Below are positions 5,917 through 7,009 of a stretch of DNA of 7,009 nucleotides, one piece after another. The notes beneath the pieces are model-generated. The model searched no databases. It saw nothing but the letters and a program-made list of their open reading frames with translations, and was not told the origin of the DNA. Position 1 is the first letter of the stretch; the number at the start of each line of letters is the position of its first letter. The translations under genes and the position numbers were made by a program. Source of the stretch: Candidatus Eiseniibacteriota bacterium (GTDB taxonomy: Bacteria > JAFGKV01); assembly GCA_025453925.1 (NCBI GenBank), contig JALOPK010000178.1, positions 1 to 7,009 of the forward strand. Reading direction: 5' to 3'.

Positions 5917-7009
5917 ATGCGTGCCGCGACTCCACTGGACCGGGCGTATCGCGCACTGATCCTCGGCGATGCGGTGATCGGGCTCGTCGCCTGGGTCGCC
6001 GCCTGGGGCATTCGTCGCTTTCTGGACGACGCGCTGGCCCGGCCGGTGAGCCCGCTCCCAAACCACCTGGCGTTGCTTCCGATCCTCCTGCCTCTGTGGC
6101 TGGCGGTGAATGCGTCGAGGGGTCTCTACCGGCGTCCGACCGCGCTGGGCCGCTTGCGGGAGTTCCAACTCCTGCTCCAATCGGCCATTGCCGTGCTGGC
6201 GGCCTCCATGATGTTGTCCTTCGTGGTCAAGGAACTGGAGGTAGCGCGGATGGTCGTATTCCTCGCCGCCGCGATCACGTTGATGCTGGTTACCGTTGAA
6301 CGATCGCTGGTGCGGCGGTGGGCGATTCGCCGGGTGCGGAGCGGTGGGCCCTTCGTGCGCACGGCCATCGTCGGACACGGGGAGCTGGCGCGCACCATCG
6401 CCGGTCGCCTCGGCGGCCGCCCGGGCTGGCAGGCGGTCATCGGCTATGTAGGCCCCCCGGGGACCGAACGGCCCATGCAGCCGCTGGCGCGGCTGGGCGA
6501 CCTGCCCGATCTCCCCGCGATTCTCGACGGCCACGGCGTGCACGAAGCGTACATCTCGATGCCCGACCTGCCACACCGGGACCTTCTTGATCTGGTCGCC
6601 CGATGCCACGGATTGCAGGTCACGTTCAAGATCGCGACCGACCTGTTCGAGGTCGTCGCGCTACGGGGTTCCGTGGATGAAGCATCAGGATTGCCGGTGG
6701 TGGAACTGGGCCCGGGCGCCCTGTCGCCGGGCGAGTCCCTGGCGAAACGGATCCTCGACATCGGGCTCTCATTGGCCGTAGGCGTTCTGGGCATCCCGCT
6801 GACGGCGGCCGTGGCGCTGGCCATCCGCCTGAACTCCAAAGGGCCGATCCTGTTCCGCCACACCCGCGTCGGCAAGGACGGCCGCACCTTCACCATGTTC
6901 AAGTTCCGCACCATGTACGAGGAAAGCGATCCGTTCCAGGAGGCGCCCCGGGACCAGCACGATCCCCGGATCACCCCCGTCGGGCGCTGGCTGCGGCGGA
7001 CCAGCCTGG
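5917..7009 (+). CDS. Polyprenyl glycosylphosphotransferase (exopolysaccharide initiating sugar transferase), 3'-truncated
   Basis: The frame is open from the ATG at 5917 to the window edge, giving 364 residues; family members of this architecture usually have about 450-480. Such integral inner-membrane enzymes move a sugar-1-phosphate from a nucleotide sugar to undecaprenyl phosphate, the first step of exopolysaccharide, capsule or O-antigen repeat synthesis. Hydrophobic segments lie near residues 12-31, 51-65, 86-104 and 111-128. A nucleotide-binding-like CoA_binding_3 region begins with RTAIVGHGELA at 148-158. A further membrane helix at 279-304 follows KRILDIGLS and contains Pro294, as in the re-entrant helix of these enzymes. 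The catalytic bacterial sugar transferase domain begins with SKGPILFRHTRVGKDG (307-322) and MFKFRTM (327-333), followed by DPRITPVGRWLRRTSL (349-364). The final catalytic segment is beyond the edge. There is no other in-frame start between the TGA at 5818-5820 and 5917. The gene is 104 bp downstream of ileS on the same strand and may open a polysaccharide cluster. The sugar donor cannot be told. Confidence 0.93.
   Translation, partial: MRAATPLDRAYRALILGDAVIGLVAWVAAWGIRRFLDDALARPVSPLPNHLALLPILLPLWLAVNASRGLYRRPTALGRLREFQLLLQSAIAVLAASMMLSFVVKELEVARMVVFLAAAITLMLVTVERSLVRRWAIRRVRSGGPFVRTAIVGHGELARTIAGRLGGRPGWQAVIGYVGPPGTERPMQPLARLGDLPDLPAILDGHGVHEAYISMPDLPHRDLLDLVARCHGLQVTFKIATDLFEVVALRGSVDEASGLPVVELGPGALSPGESLAKRILDIGLSLAVGVLGIPLTAAVALAIRLNSKGPILFRHTRVGKDGRTFTMFKFRTMYEESDPFQEAPRDQHDPRITPVGRWLRRTSL

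Noticed and set aside
3767-6061. A 764-codon open frame on the minus strand opposite ileS and the start of the glycosylphosphotransferase gene
   Set aside because: It is antisense to a full-length, motif-rich synthetase and has no recognisable domain. Long antisense frames are expected in GC-rich genes because of third-position bias.
5854-6609. A 251-codon minus-strand frame opposite the glycosylphosphotransferase gene
   Set aside because: The plus strand there encodes membrane helices and a nucleotide-binding segment of a known family. The antisense product is low in hydrophobic content and unrecognisable.

Overview
This is a high-GC bacterial chromosomal window holding five protein-coding genes. 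Two of them are cut by the window edges. No rRNA, tRNA, CRISPR array, transposase or phage gene was seen. The lineage cannot be fixed from the sequence. Strong G/C bias at third codon positions, REP-like intergenic hairpins and a membrane polyprenyl glycosylphosphotransferase fit a high-GC, envelope-polysaccharide-producing bacterium, but that is an inference and not a taxonomic assignment.

Layout from left to right. Positions 1-678 (+) hold the 3' part of a DeoD-type purine nucleoside phosphorylase, which carries an in-frame 18-bp tandem duplication. Positions 679-873 separate two convergent genes and contain a run of perfect inverted repeats that looks like a REP/BIME cluster, followed by a second small repeat/hairpin group. 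Positions 874-1740 (-) encode a short QueG-like protein with eight cysteines arranged for two [4Fe-4S] clusters. Positions 1814-2479 (-) encode a small soluble histidine-kinase-like protein with an intact H-box but a degraded ATP-binding half. The last two genes lie on the same strand 73 bp apart and may be cotranscribed. A 192-bp divergent promoter region follows.

Positions 2672-5812 (+) encode a full-length isoleucyl-tRNA synthetase of the type 2 (IleRS2, eukaryote-like) class. Its HIGH signature is replaced by GVHH and its KMSKS signature by EMHKS. Positions 5917 to the right edge (+) encode the first 364 residues of a polyprenyl glycosylphosphotransferase that starts exopolysaccharide or O-antigen repeat synthesis.

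The genes do not form one obvious pathway. Purine salvage, Fe-S redox chemistry, phosphorelay signalling, tRNA charging and polysaccharide initiation lie side by side. The observations most worth following are the swapped HIGH motif in IleRS, a change known in some IleRS2 enzymes and linked there to very high mupirocin resistance, and the ATPase-degenerate histidine kinase/phosphotransferase next to the QueG-like protein.
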